A stretch of 64,000 nucleotides of DNA from Nitrosophilus alvini (GCF_015100395.1 NZ_AP022847.1:62001-126000), one strand, 5' to 3'. Shown: positions 38,204 to 47,508, counted from the stretch's first letter. Notes: generated by a model not told the origin, from the sequence alone. Made by a program: numbers and translations.

Positions 38204-39174
38204 AAAAAGTTTTGGTTTGTGCCGCTTTTACAACCTCATCGCTTTTTGCACATCACGGAGTCGCATCGCTGGGTGTTGCTGGACTTGAAGGGCCAGGTGC
38301 GCCTGTTGAGACTACAAGCTCTGCCACACTGCCTGAAGGAAAGTATCTGGCCTATATGAAACTGGACTATGCGTCATATGAAAATTATACTCCTGTCATA
38401 GATGATGAGACAGATAAGAGTTACTACTGGATGTACGGTTTGGGATATGGCTTTACGCCTTATTTGAGCGGATATGTTTTTGCGCCTTACTATACAAAGA
38501 GGATTGAAAACGGTGAGGAGACAAGCGGCTTTCACGATATAAATCTTATGGGAGTACTCGGATTTAAATATGATGAAGGTTTTATACTAACGCCGTCCAA
38601 TGAGAGTCTTGACGATCTTGAAGACTGGCATTTTACTCTTTTTGCAAATCTCACTTTGCCTACCGGAAACAGTGAACTTAAAAAACCAGACGGCAGCCTT
38701 TATGATGCGGGTATGCAACTTAGCTTCGGAGAGGCTTCGTATATGATAGGGATGAGTGCGACAAAATGGTTCGGGAATGAGTGGACATTTGTAGCCGATA
38801 CATCGTATAACACTTTTACGGAGCATACATACAGCGATGGGACAAGAGTAAAATTTGCCGATGAGATAAGGATCAACGGCGCTTTGACATACAAACTTTA
38901 TACCAATGTGAAAAAGAGACTTAGAGTAGATGCAAATCTGGAAGCCAACTTTTTGCATCTGGGACGTGACAAAGAAAACGGCATACCGCAGGAGGCTACC
39001 GGCGGAGATATCTTATACAATACGGCAGGTTTCAGGGTTTTTTACAACAATGTAAGCGCCGCTGTCGGATTAAAAGTTCCCGTATGGACAAAGCTTAACG
39101 AAGAGGATCTGCAGCAGGGCAGTGAGGGGAAAGAAGACTATAGAGTGATTTTCAGTTTTTCAACACTCTTTTAG
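38200..39174 (+). CDS. Outer-membrane beta-barrel protein inside the nickel operon
   Basis: The 324 residues start at TTG (TTGA overlap with nikL), with a strong AAAAGGAGG site. The signal peptide MKKVLVCAAFTTSSLFA precedes a mature HHGVASLGVAGLEGPGAP. The rest alternates polar and aromatic residues (YLAYMKLDYASYENYTP, YYWMYGLGYGFTPYLSGYVFAPYY) and ends ...VIFSFSTLF with a terminal Phe, the hallmark of outer-membrane barrels. It resembles the MetA-pathway-type porin superfamily. Context suggests metal-ion or chelate passage for nickel, independent of TonB (inference). Confidence 0.75.
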   Translation: MKKVLVCAAFTTSSLFAHHGVASLGVAGLEGPGAPVETTSSATLPEGKYLAYMKLDYASYENYTPVIDDETDKSYYWMYGLGYGFTPYLSGYVFAPYYTKRIENGEETSGFHDINLMGVLGFKYDEGFILTPSNESLDDLEDWHFTLFANLTLPTGNSELKKPDGSLYDAGMQLSFGEASYMIGMSATKWFGNEWTFVADTSYNTFTEHTYSDGTRVKFADEIRINGALTYKLYTNVKKRLRVDANLEANFLHLGRDKENGIPQEATGGDILYNTAGFRVFYNNVSAAVGLKVPVWTKLNEEDLQQGSEGKEDYRVIFSFSTLF

Positions 39175-39182
39175 GAGGATAG

Positions 39183-39827
39183 ATGCATATACCAGACGGT
39201 TTCATTTCGCCCCTTACATATATGCCGGCATATGCCGCAACGGTAACATTATGGTACGTTACTTATACAAAAACGAAACTCGATAGCGACAAGATCTCAT
39301 TTCTTGCGGCTCTTTCTGCACTCAGTTTTGTTTTTATGATGATAGCTGTGCCGCTTCCGGGAGGAACGTCGGCGCATCTTAGCGGAGTTGCTCTGCTTAG
39401 TATAGTATTTGGACCGTGGCTCGGCTTTGCCGCCATATCTATGGTACTTGTTATAGAGGCGCTCTTTTTTGGTGAGGGCGGAGTGACCACTCTTGGTATA
39501 AATGTTCTGGCAATTGGTTTCATAGGCTGTTTCAGTTCATATTATGTTTACAGGTTTTTAAAAAAAATAAATGAAAATATCGCTCTTTTCTTGGCAGGCT
39601 GGTTCGGCATGAATATGCCGGCACTTTTTGTAGCTGCTGTTTTGGGACTGCAGCCTCTGATAGCATCGGCAGAGGGAAAACCTCTGTTTTTTCCATTTGA
39701 TATTGAAACGACAGTAGCGGCGCTTATGATACCCCACGCGTTGATTGGTATAGTTGAAGGTGTGGTTACAGTCGTTTTATACAGGTTTCTGAGAAAAAAT
39801 TTCAAAGTGATATTTGATGAAAGATAG
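39183..39827 (+). CDS. nikM: ECF transporter S-component NikM/CbiM
   Basis: The 214 residues start MHIPDGFISP, the invariant N-terminus in which the Met amine and His2 coordinate Ni2+ or Co2+. About six helices follow, with PLPGGTSAHLSGVALLSIVFGPWLGF. This is the substrate-specific integral membrane subunit. AGGAGGAT lies just before the ATG. Nickel is favoured because the hydrogenase genes are adjacent and no cobalamin genes are seen. Confidence 0.92.
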   Translation: MHIPDGFISPLTYMPAYAATVTLWYVTYTKTKLDSDKISFLAALSALSFVFMMIAVPLPGGTSAHLSGVALLSIVFGPWLGFAAISMVLVIEALFFGEGGVTTLGINVLAIGFIGCFSSYYVYRFLKKINENIALFLAGWFGMNMPALFVAAVLGLQPLIASAEGKPLFFPFDIETTVAALMIPHALIGIVEGVVTVVLYRFLRKNFKVIFDER

Positions 39828-40362
39828 AGTGCTTTTTTTTGCATATTTGGGATTGCTTGTTTTTTTTACATCAATACATGAAGAGTACCTTCTTTTATCT
39901 GCATTGGTGATATTTTTCCTATTTTCAGGAAAAAATTTTTTATATTTGGTAAAAAAGACATTTAAATCTATTATCATTTTCACTTCGATTGTCTCCCTCT
40001 CGTATATGATAATGGGCTTTTTCCGAAATATAGATTATAATTTTCTGATATTGTTCAATATTAGGGTATTTCTTTTGACGTATTTGACCTTTTTTATTCT
40101 TGAGAAGATAAATATATTCAAAGCGCTCTCTTTTTCAAAAAGCTTATCTTCGCTTGTTGCACTCTCCTTTTCGCAGATAAATATATTTAGAAGAAGTTTT
40201 TCGGATTTTTGGATGGGACTAAAGTCGAGACAGGCGGTTTTTAGTTATACTGATTGGCTAAAATCGGTAAAATCGGCAGTTTTCTTTTTTTTAAACAAAA
40301 CACTTCACAGTAGCCGCGATATTTCAGCCGGTATGAAAAGCAGGGGATTTTTTGATGATTGA
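39817..40362 (+). CDS. nikQ: ECF transporter T-component NikQ/CbiQ
   Basis: The 181 residues have an ATG inside the end of nikM. There are four to five helices and the coupling-helix motif near the end (FSDFWMGLKSRQAVFS and a second basic segment SRDISAGMKSRGFFDD). This is shorter than many CbiQ proteins (about 220-260), so the N-terminal helices are compact. The transmembrane subunit links NikM to the ATPase. Confidence 0.85.
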   Translation: MKDRVLFFAYLGLLVFFTSIHEEYLLLSALVIFFLFSGKNFLYLVKKTFKSIIIFTSIVSLSYMIMGFFRNIDYNFLILFNIRVFLLTYLTFFILEKINIFKALSFSKSLSSLVALSFSQINIFRRSFSDFWMGLKSRQAVFSYTDWLKSVKSAVFFFLNKTLHSSRDISAGMKSRGFFDD

Positions 40363-41137
40363 GCTAATAGATGTAAACTTTGACTATACAGATTTCAAAG
40401 GTGAGAAAAAAGAGCTACTTAAAGATATAAGTTTCAAGATAGATGAGAAAGAGAGAGTTGTACTTTTGGGAATAAACGGAAGCGGAAAATCCACTCTTCT
40501 TAAGATCCTAGATGCTCTTGTTTTTCCAAAATCGGGCAGTTACTTTTATAAAGGTACTAAAATAGGGAAAAGAGGCTTTAAAAAGATATCGCGCAGTTTC
40601 AGAAAAGAGGTTGCTTTTTTGATGCAGGACCCCAATATGCTACTTTTCAATGCTACTGTAAAAGAAGAGATAGAGTTTGGATTGAGACAGTTCGGTTTTG
40701 ATGATATTGAAAGCAGGGTGGTAGATATCGCAAAAAGATTCGGGCTTGAAAAATATCTGGATATTCCACCCTTTTATCTGAGCGGAGGCGAGAAACAAAG
40801 AGTAGCCTTAGCTTCGCTCATTGCGATTGAGCCTGAAGTTCTTCTGATGGATGAGCCTTCGGCAAATCTGGATCCTCCTACCACCGGATGGCTGGTAGAC
40901 CTGTTAAACGATATGGATATAACAACGGTTATATCAACGCACAATCTAAGCCTTGCACCTGAGTTTGGAGATAGAGTTCTTGTGCTTTCAGATGAGCACA
41001 GACTTATATTTGACGGTTCTTTGGAAGAGTTTGTGGAAAACAGAGAACTCATGATGGAAGCTAAACTTCTGCATAAACACAGACATAAACACGGACCGGT
41101 AGAGCATACCCATTTTCATCTGCATGACTGGGAATAG
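40355..41137 (+). CDS. nikO: ECF transporter ATPase NikO/CbiO with histidine-rich tail
   Basis: The 260 residues are an ABC ATPase with Walker A LLGINGSGKSTLL, signature LSGGEKQRVALA, Walker B VLLMDEPSA and switch His in VISTHNLSL. The last 30 residues hold many His (HKHRHKHGPVEHTHFHLHDWE region), likely a nickel store or sensor. The ATG at 40355 overlaps the nikQ stop and has AGGGGA upstream. Confidence 0.93.
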   Translation: MIELIDVNFDYTDFKGEKKELLKDISFKIDEKERVVLLGINGSGKSTLLKILDALVFPKSGSYFYKGTKIGKRGFKKISRSFRKEVAFLMQDPNMLLFNATVKEEIEFGLRQFGFDDIESRVVDIAKRFGLEKYLDIPPFYLSGGEKQRVALASLIAIEPEVLLMDEPSANLDPPTTGWLVDLLNDMDITTVISTHNLSLAPEFGDRVLVLSDEHRLIFDGSLEEFVENRELMMEAKLLHKHRHKHGPVEHTHFHLHDWE

Positions 41138-41285
41138 ACTCTAATAAATACGATTAGTTATTCATAGCTTATTAGTGTTCCCTCGGTCTTAAAAAGTATA
41201 GCGGTTATAACAACTTTAGACAGGTCGATATTTTTTGAACTTTTAAATCATTTTTTGATACTATAAAAATAAAAAAAGGATTTCA

Positions 41286-41888
41286 GTGGCAAGGGTATCC
41301 AAGGAAGAGAGAAGAGAAGAGATCATAAATACGGCTCTGAGACTTTTCTCAAAAAAAGGATTTTACAATACTACAATGCCTGAGATTGCAAAAGAGCTGG
41401 GTATGAGCGTTGGTAATCTTTATAACTACTTTCATTCAAAAGAGGCATTGGCAAAAGAGATCATTATCTATACATCTGAACTTCTTGGCAGTGAGTTGAG
41501 GAAGATAAATGATCTTGATATATCTTCAAAAGAGAAGATAAAGAAGTTTGTGGAAGTGTATTTTAAAATAGCTCAGGAAAGACCGGAGATGATAGAGTAC
41601 TTTCTACGTGTCTATCTCTCAAACAGAGAAGTTTTCAAAGAGGGATGTGAAGGCATGATATGTATCTCTGCATTTGTTACCGAAATAATGATATTTTTTG
41701 AAGAAGGTGTAAGAAAAGGGGAGCTTAGAGACCAGGATTTTTTCAGCGCATTCGGTCTTTTTATGGGTTATCTGGGGGGAATGGTATTTTTAAAAGGCGA
41801 AGGTATTTTGCCTAACGGACTGGACTACTATATAGACGATATATCGGAAAATATCCACTATGCACTCTCCTACGGCGCAAAAGGCTAA
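41286..41888 (+). CDS. TetR family regulator, first gene of a hydrogen-sensor operon
   Basis: The 200 residues have the TetR HTH at 8-55 (INTALRLFSKKGFYNTTMPEIAKELGMSVGNLYNYFHSKEAL) and a helical ligand domain with several Cys (EGCEGMICISAF). The GTG start has AAAAAAAGGATTTC upstream. Its 3' end overlaps the HupU-like gene by 29 bases, so they are co-expressed. Its location between the nickel operon and hydABCDE, both preceded by TGAAT-N4-ATTCA, makes it a candidate regulator of both (inference). Confidence 0.9.
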   Translation: MARVSKEERREEIINTALRLFSKKGFYNTTMPEIAKELGMSVGNLYNYFHSKEALAKEIIIYTSELLGSELRKINDLDISSKEKIKKFVEVYFKIAQERPEMIEYFLRVYLSNREVFKEGCEGMICISAFVTEIMIFFEEGVRKGELRDQDFFSAFGLFMGYLGGMVFLKGEGILPNGLDYYIDDISENIHYALSYGAKG

Positions 41889-42774
41889 AATTATCTGGTT
41901 GCAGGGAGTTACCTGTAACGGCAACACTCACTCGTTTCTCAACTATGAAGGTTTTGAGAGATTTTTCCAAAGATATGATCTGCTTTATCATCCGCTGTTC
42001 GATACGGAGCTTGGTATAAACGATCTGTCAAAATTTGAAGAAAATTTCGATTTTCTGATACTTGAAGGTGCGGTAACCGGTAATGAGGAGTTTAAAAGAG
42101 GCAAAACCTCTTTTGCTAAACTTTTTGAAAAATTGGCAAAAAAAGCCAGGTATATTTTAGCTGCCGGAAGTTGTGCCTCCTACGGCGGCGTTTTTAAAGA
42201 GTATGATCCGGAAAATATAACCGGAATTGTATTTGATAAAGAGAGTAAGAGAGGTATTTTCAAAGAGTATGAGAACAAAACAGTTAATATTCCAGGTTGC
42301 CCCCTTCATCCTGAATGGTTAATCACCGTTCTTGATATGTTAAGTATAGGAAAAATGCCGCATCTTGACGAATATCTCCGGCCAAAAGAGCTATATGCCT
42401 ATCTTGCGCATGATGGATGTATAAGAAATGAGTATTTCGAATGGAAGATAGATGTCAAAGATTTTGGATATAAGGAGGGCTGTCTTTATTATGAACATGG
42501 TTGCAGGGGGCCTATGACACACGCAAGTTGCAATAAAATATTGTGGAACAGTGTCAGTTCCAAAACCATGGCAGGAATGCCCTGTATAGGATGTACCGAG
42601 CCCGACTTTCCTAAAACAGAGCTTTTTGAAACAAAAAAATATATGTCTATTCCTGCCGAACTTCCGTTTGGCATCCCCAAAAGAGCATATCTTACAGTTA
42701 CCGGTATAACAAAAGCTTTTAAGATAGATAGACTTGAAAAGAGATTGATTGATGATAGTAAAAGAGATAATTGA
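41860..42774 (+). CDS. hupU: Cytoplasmic [NiFe] hydrogenase small subunit, HupU-like
   Basis: The 304 residues have no Tat signal, so the protein is cytoplasmic like regulatory HupU/HoxB. Cluster ligands are visible at WLQGVTCNGNTHSF, AGSCASYGGV, NIPGCPLHPEWL, AHDGCIRNEYFEWK, EGCLYYEHGCRGPMTHASC and GMPCIGCTEPDFP, so three Fe-S clusters are likely. There is no C-terminal anchor. It overlaps both the TetR gene and the large-subunit gene. Hydrogen sensing is inferred from architecture and the partner's missing C-terminal extension. Confidence 0.82.
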   Translation: MHSPTAQKAKIIWLQGVTCNGNTHSFLNYEGFERFFQRYDLLYHPLFDTELGINDLSKFEENFDFLILEGAVTGNEEFKRGKTSFAKLFEKLAKKARYILAAGSCASYGGVFKEYDPENITGIVFDKESKRGIFKEYENKTVNIPGCPLHPEWLITVLDMLSIGKMPHLDEYLRPKELYAYLAHDGCIRNEYFEWKIDVKDFGYKEGCLYYEHGCRGPMTHASCNKILWNSVSSKTMAGMPCIGCTEPDFPKTELFETKKYMSIPAELPFGIPKRAYLTVTGITKAFKIDRLEKRLIDDSKRDN

Positions 42775-44059
42775 ACGGATTGAAGGCGAAGCCGAACTCG
42801 ATTTTACCTATAAAAATGGAATAATAGAAAATGTAAAGATAAAATTTCCGCATTTTAGGGGAATGGAGCATATTATCGAAGGAAAATCTGCTATGGATGC
42901 TCTGGTAATTACCCCAAGGGTATGCGGTATATGCGGCCATGCCCATCTAATAGCTGCAACAAGGGCTATGGAAGACCTTTACAAAAACAGTTCAAATGAT
43001 ATAGAGATAACAAAAAAAGCCTCCGATATAAGAGAGATAACACTTAATTGCGAAATTATCCAAAATCACATCAAATGGTTTTACTTTGTTATGTATCCTT
43101 TGATAAGATCAATCCAAAAAGGTAGTCAAGAGTTTATATCTCTTAAGAATAAAAAATTTTTCGAAGCACAAAAAGCAGTTGTCCAAATATCCAAAATAAT
43201 AGCGCTTTTCGGCGGACAGTGGCCTCATACCTCTTATGCACTTCCAGGTGGTGTTATGTGTGATCCCACATATGTTGAAATTGTCCAGGCTTTATCTTTT
43301 CTGGATGAAGTTTACGGCTTTTTTGAGAAAAATATTTTTTCTGACGGTGTAGAAGCTTTTTTGAGTTGTTCCAATAGTGAACTGATTTCAAAAGATGGTG
43401 ATATATCGCTGTTTGTAAAAAATGCCTATGAACAATCTTATGAGAAAATAGGCAGAAGTTATGACAGATTTATCGTTTTTGGCGAAAACTCTCTTTTTAA
43501 ATCTGGAAAAGTATTAACAACGATAGTATATCCGGTAAAAACGAAATATGTAACAGAAAAAACTCAAACATTTACATATTCTAAAAATGTATATTACAAA
43601 GATAAATTTTATGAAACGGGACCTCTCGCAAGACAGATGCTTTTAAAGCAGCCTTTAGTAAGAGAGTTTCATAGAAAACTAAAAGACTCGGCTATAACAA
43701 GGATTGTAGCGAGAGTTGCGGAAACTGCTCTGCTTCTTCAAAAGACAAGAGATCTGCTGAAATGTCTTGATATAGATGCTCCTTCATACATAAGACCCAA
43801 AAAGAATATCCATAAAATTTCCGGTTCGGGCATCGGTGTAGTTGAAGCGGCAAGAGGATCGCTCATACACAAAATAGAGATAAAAGAGGGGCTTGTAAAA
43901 AAATATGAGATTATAACACCGACTCAATGGAATCTAGGAAACGGTACAAAAAAATGTCCGGGCGTTGCGCAAAAAGCTATGATAGGGTTGAAAGATAAAA
44001 AACTTGCAGAGTTTGTTTTCAGATCCTTTGATATCTGTTCTGTATGTACTACCCATTGA
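42752..44059 (+). CDS. hupV: Cytoplasmic [NiFe] hydrogenase large subunit, HupV-like
   Basis: The protein has 435 residues. The N-terminal CxxC motif is RVCGICGHAHLIAATRAME, and the C-terminal motif is DICSVCTTH. The protein ends at that His, so it lacks the cleavable C-terminal peptide, as in sensor hydrogenases HupV/HoxC. The usual DPC is DIC. Four cysteines for the Ni-Fe site are present. The ATG at 42752 is preferred to the overlapping TTG. No histidine kinase HupT/HoxJ gene is nearby; the upstream TetR gene is the only regulator in the operon. Confidence 0.83.
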   Translation: MIVKEIIERIEGEAELDFTYKNGIIENVKIKFPHFRGMEHIIEGKSAMDALVITPRVCGICGHAHLIAATRAMEDLYKNSSNDIEITKKASDIREITLNCEIIQNHIKWFYFVMYPLIRSIQKGSQEFISLKNKKFFEAQKAVVQISKIIALFGGQWPHTSYALPGGVMCDPTYVEIVQALSFLDEVYGFFEKNIFSDGVEAFLSCSNSELISKDGDISLFVKNAYEQSYEKIGRSYDRFIVFGENSLFKSGKVLTTIVYPVKTKYVTEKTQTFTYSKNVYYKDKFYETGPLARQMLLKQPLVREFHRKLKDSAITRIVARVAETALLLQKTRDLLKCLDIDAPSYIRPKKNIHKISGSGIGVVEAARGSLIHKIEIKEGLVKKYEIITPTQWNLGNGTKKCPGVAQKAMIGLKDKKLAEFVFRSFDICSVCTTH

Positions 44060-44071
44060 TGACGGAAGCCG

Positions 44072-44284
44072 TTACATTCTGGCTTCCAGTCTTCGAAGCA
44101 TCCATATCCGCCTAAGCATTTTTTTGCGGGCTTTGAGTTTCTCTTTTTTTCGTCGCTCTGTCGGCGGTTCGTAAAACCTTCTCGCCCTTGCCTCTGTAAC
44201 AATCAGGTTTCTGTCAACCTGCTTTTTGAACTTTCTGTAAGCCTCTTCAAAAGATTCGTTAGGTTGCACTATGATGCCTGGCAT
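44072..44284 (-). CDS. rpsU: 30S ribosomal protein S21
   Basis: The 70 residues start [22 protein letters not shown] and have the basic tail [24 protein letters not shown] lies 6 bases before the ATG at 44284. S21 helps ribosomes bind mRNA during initiation. It stands alone on the minus strand between the two hydrogenase operons, converging with hupV. Confidence 0.96.
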   Translation of the reverse strand: MPGIIVQPNESFEEAYRKFKKQVDRNLIVTEARARRFYEPPTERRKKEKLKARKKMLRRIWMLRRLEARM

Positions 44285-44492
44285 CAACGACTCCTTTAAC
44301 GAAAAATGTGAAGAAATTGGACGAAATTATAACATAAAGGATATCGTTTTCTCATTGCTTTGTTTATTATATAGCTATAAAAATCCATAATATAAAACGA
44401 TATTATTAATAATAAGAAATAAAACTATAAAAAAATAGAATAATTAATATTTAATAAATTTATACTTTAATTTATTTCTATATAAGAGAATT

Positions 44493-44521
44493 TATTATAC
44501 CATTTTGAATGAACATTCATT
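44493..44521 (+). promoter_or_regulatory. hydA promoter with inverted repeat TGAAT-N4-ATTCA
   Basis: A TATTAT -10 (44493-44498) is followed by TGAAT GAAC ATTCA (44506-44519), also readable as AATGAA-CA-TTCATT (44508-44521), at the expected start of transcription. A bound repressor would block initiation. The half-sites and spacing match the nickel operon site at 37089-37102. Confidence 0.55.
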
Positions 44522-44532
44522 TGGAGGGTATT

Positions 44533-45768
44533 ATGCTTGACAAAAGAGAGGCATTAAAGAGAGTATTTACTGCAAAAAGCAGCAGGATTGACACAAATAG
44601 AGGTGAAGCCTATTATGAAGCTTTGTGGCAAAAATGCAGAGCCAGGCTTGATGAACTTAAAAAAATGGCTCCCCGTACAAAAGTCGATCTGAGTGAAGTG
44701 CTTGAAGATGAAGGGCTTACCAGAAGGGATTTTATGAAATGGGCTAGTGCCGCTACAGCAATGCTAATGCTACCTGCCTCATTTACTCCTCTTGTTGCAG
44801 AAGCTGCCGAACTTATGAACAGAGTTCCCGTTATTTGGCTGGAACTTCAGGATTGTGCCGGCAACTCAGAAGCTCTTCTTAGAAGCGACGGGCCTAAAAT
44901 AGATGAAATTATACTCGATATTATCAGCTTGGAATTCCACGAGACTCTTATGGCGGCAGCGGGTCATCAGGCTGAAGAGCAGCTTCATGATGCAATGGAG
45001 CATTTCAAAGGGAAATATCTTCTTTTTGTTGAAGGCGCCATACCTCTGGCAAATGGTGGAATTTACGGAACAATCGGACCTAGTGGAGAGACTTTTGAAG
45101 AGCATCTAAAAAGGGTGGCCAAAGATGCAGCGGCAATTGTAGCAGTGGGTACTTGTGCAACATTTGGTGGAGTTCCCGCAGCTGCACCGAATCCTACGGG
45201 TGCAGTGGGTGTTATGGATATAATAAACGGAAAACCGATTATCAATATTCCCGCTTGTCCTGCAAACCCGGCAAATATGGTAGGAGTTATTTTACATTTT
45301 GTTCTTACCGGTCAGATTCCGGAACTTGACTCTCTCCTTAGACCCAAATTTGCTTTCGGTTACAGAATTCATGATAACTGTGAAAGAAGAGCGCACTTTG
45401 ATGCAGGCGAGTTTGTAGAGGAGTGGGGAGATGAGGGTGCTAAAAACAACTGGTGTCTTTATAAAGTAGGCTGTAAAGGTCCTATGACATTCAATAACTG
45501 TTCTATTGTCAGATACAACGAGGCTGTTAACTGGCCTATAGGTGCCGGACATGGATGTATAGGTTGCAGTGAGCCTGATTTTTGGGATAAATATGCATAT
45601 GAAAGACCTATGGCAGATGCGAATATAAAAGCTCCCACTGGCGGAGTGGAAAAAACAGTTGATGAGTTTGGTCTAGGAGTTTTAACTGCAACTGCGGTAG
45701 GTATAGGTATCCATGCAGCGGCGAGCGTTTTGGCCGGCAAAAAATCTGACGAGGGAGAAAAACAATGA
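44533..45768 (+). CDS. hydA: Respiratory [NiFe] hydrogenase small subunit HydA (Tat-exported)
   Basis: The 411 residues start at the ATG at 44533 with GGAGGGTATT upstream. The twin-arginine motif LTRRDFMKWASAATAMLMLP comes after an N-terminal extension of about 55 residues, typical of the Wolinella type. Cluster ligands are ELQDCAGNSEALLR, GTCATFGGVP, NIPACPANP, HDNCERRAHFDAG, NNWCLYKVGCKGPMTFNNC and GHGCIGCSEPDFWD. A C-terminal helix (LGVLTATAVGIGIHAAASVLA) anchors it in the membrane. It exports folded HydAB and feeds electrons to HydC. Confidence 0.96.
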   Translation: MLDKREALKRVFTAKSSRIDTNRGEAYYEALWQKCRARLDELKKMAPRTKVDLSEVLEDEGLTRRDFMKWASAATAMLMLPASFTPLVAEAAELMNRVPVIWLELQDCAGNSEALLRSDGPKIDEIILDIISLEFHETLMAAAGHQAEEQLHDAMEHFKGKYLLFVEGAIPLANGGIYGTIGPSGETFEEHLKRVAKDAAAIVAVGTCATFGGVPAAAPNPTGAVGVMDIINGKPIINIPACPANPANMVGVILHFVLTGQIPELDSLLRPKFAFGYRIHDNCERRAHFDAGEFVEEWGDEGAKNNWCLYKVGCKGPMTFNNCSIVRYNEAVNWPIGAGHGCIGCSEPDFWDKYAYERPMADANIKAPTGGVEKTVDEFGLGVLTATAVGIGIHAAASVLAGKKSDEGEKQ

Positions 45769-47495
45769 GCAAACATATTGTAGTTGATCCTATTACAAGA
45801 ATAGAAGGACATCTTAGAATTGAAGCGATTATAGATGATAACAACACTATTGTTGATGCATACAGTTCCTCAACGATGTTCAGAGGAATCGAAGAGATAC
45901 TAAGAGGCAGAGACCCCAGGGATTGCGGCCTTTTGGCTATGAGGATATGCGGAGTATGTACAGGAACCCATTATCAAAGGAGTATTGAAGCGGTTGAACA
46001 TGCATTTGGCATTACAATACCTAAAAATGCAAGAATTGTCAGAAACCTTATACAGGGCTCTTTGTATGTTCATGACCATGTGGTACATTTTTACCATCTT
46101 CACGCTCTAGATTGGGTTGATATTACAAAAGCGCTTGAAGCGGATCCAAAAAAGACGGTTGACGAAGCTTTCAAATGGGCCAAAGTCGCTGGAGTCAATC
46201 CATGGGTTGCAGATGCTGCCAAGTTTGGCGAAGTTCAGGAAAGACTGAAAAAATTTGTAAAACAGGGACGTCTGGGACCTTTTGCGAAAGCATACTGGGG
46301 GAATCCACATTACAAACTGACGCCGGAACAAAATCTCCTTGCGGTAACCCATTATCTGCAGGCACTTGACCTTCAAAGAGATGCTGCGAAGATGATGGCC
46401 GTATTCGGAGGAAAACAGCCGCATCCACAAAGCATTGTAGTTGGCGGTGTAACTTGTGTGCAGGATATCAAAAATCCGGCGAGAATAGGACTTTTTAAAG
46501 ATTTGCTGATGAATTTCAGAAAATTTATCAAGCAGGCGTATCTTCCTGATATCTATATGGCCGGAACAATGTATGCGGATGAGGCTCTTGATGGAACGGG
46601 AGGAGGTCTTAAAAGCTTTCTTTCATACGGAGATTTCAGACTTGACGATACAGGATTTTACAACTCTGCGCTCCTGTTTCCAAGCGGTGTAGTTCTAAAT
46701 GGGGATTTGAGCAGGGTTTATGAGTTTGACCAAAACAAAGTTACAGAAGACGTAACACACGCCTGGTATGAGGGAGATAAACCTCTGCATCCTTTTGATG
46801 GAGAAACTATTCCTAAATATACCGGTTTTGGTAAAAAAGAGGGAGGTATCGCATATCTAAATACAAAAGAGAAATACAGCTGGATAAAATCGCCTATTTA
46901 TGACGATCACAGAGTTGAGGTAGGACCGCTTGCAAGAATGGTGGTCGGAGTTGCAAAAGGAGATAAAAGAATCAGCGAATATGTGACAAGATTCCTTAAG
47001 AACGGAAATCTTCCTACAAAAGTTCTCTTTTCTACTGTGGGAAGAACGGCGGCAAGAGCGATTGAGACAGAACTCATGGCTGATATAATGGTAGAATGGA
47101 CTGATGAACTTGCTAAAAATGTAGCTTCGGGAGATCTTTCAACCTGGACTGAATTTGACTTTGACAAAGTAAGCAAAGATGCCCAAGGATATGGACTGGC
47201 GGAAGCTCCAAGAGGTGCGCTTGGACACTGGGTGAAGATAAAAGATGGAAAAGTTGCGAACTATCAGACAGTTGTTCCCTCTACGTGGAATGCGGGTCCA
47301 AGAGACTATAAAGACAGAATGGGTGCATATGAGGCGAGTCTGATTGGAACAAAAGTAGCAAATCCCGAAGAGCCTCTCGAAATTTTAAGAACAATTCACA
47401 GCTTTGACCCATGTATTGCATGTGCGGTGCATCTGATTGATACTAAAGGAAGAGAGCTGGGAGTTTACAAAGTAGATACTTCCTGTGCAATCTGA
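45765..47495 (+). CDS. hydB: Respiratory [NiFe] hydrogenase large subunit HydB
   Basis: The 576 residues bind the Ni-Fe active site through RICGVCTGTHYQRS (about 60-75) and DPCIACAVHLIDTKG near the end. A 15-residue tail after the final His (LIDTKGRELGVYKVD region) is removed by HydD on nickel insertion. It overlaps hydA by 4 bases (ATGA). It oxidises H2 in the periplasm, reducing quinone through HydC. Confidence 0.97.
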   Translation: MSKHIVVDPITRIEGHLRIEAIIDDNNTIVDAYSSSTMFRGIEEILRGRDPRDCGLLAMRICGVCTGTHYQRSIEAVEHAFGITIPKNARIVRNLIQGSLYVHDHVVHFYHLHALDWVDITKALEADPKKTVDEAFKWAKVAGVNPWVADAAKFGEVQERLKKFVKQGRLGPFAKAYWGNPHYKLTPEQNLLAVTHYLQALDLQRDAAKMMAVFGGKQPHPQSIVVGGVTCVQDIKNPARIGLFKDLLMNFRKFIKQAYLPDIYMAGTMYADEALDGTGGGLKSFLSYGDFRLDDTGFYNSALLFPSGVVLNGDLSRVYEFDQNKVTEDVTHAWYEGDKPLHPFDGETIPKYTGFGKKEGGIAYLNTKEKYSWIKSPIYDDHRVEVGPLARMVVGVAKGDKRISEYVTRFLKNGNLPTKVLFSTVGRTAARAIETELMADIMVEWTDELAKNVASGDLSTWTEFDFDKVSKDAQGYGLAEAPRGALGHWVKIKDGKVANYQTVVPSTWNAGPRDYKDRMGAYEASLIGTKVANPEEPLEILRTIHSFDPCIACAVHLIDTKGRELGVYKVDTSCAI

Positions 47496-47508
47496 CAAGG
47501 AGCGGCAA

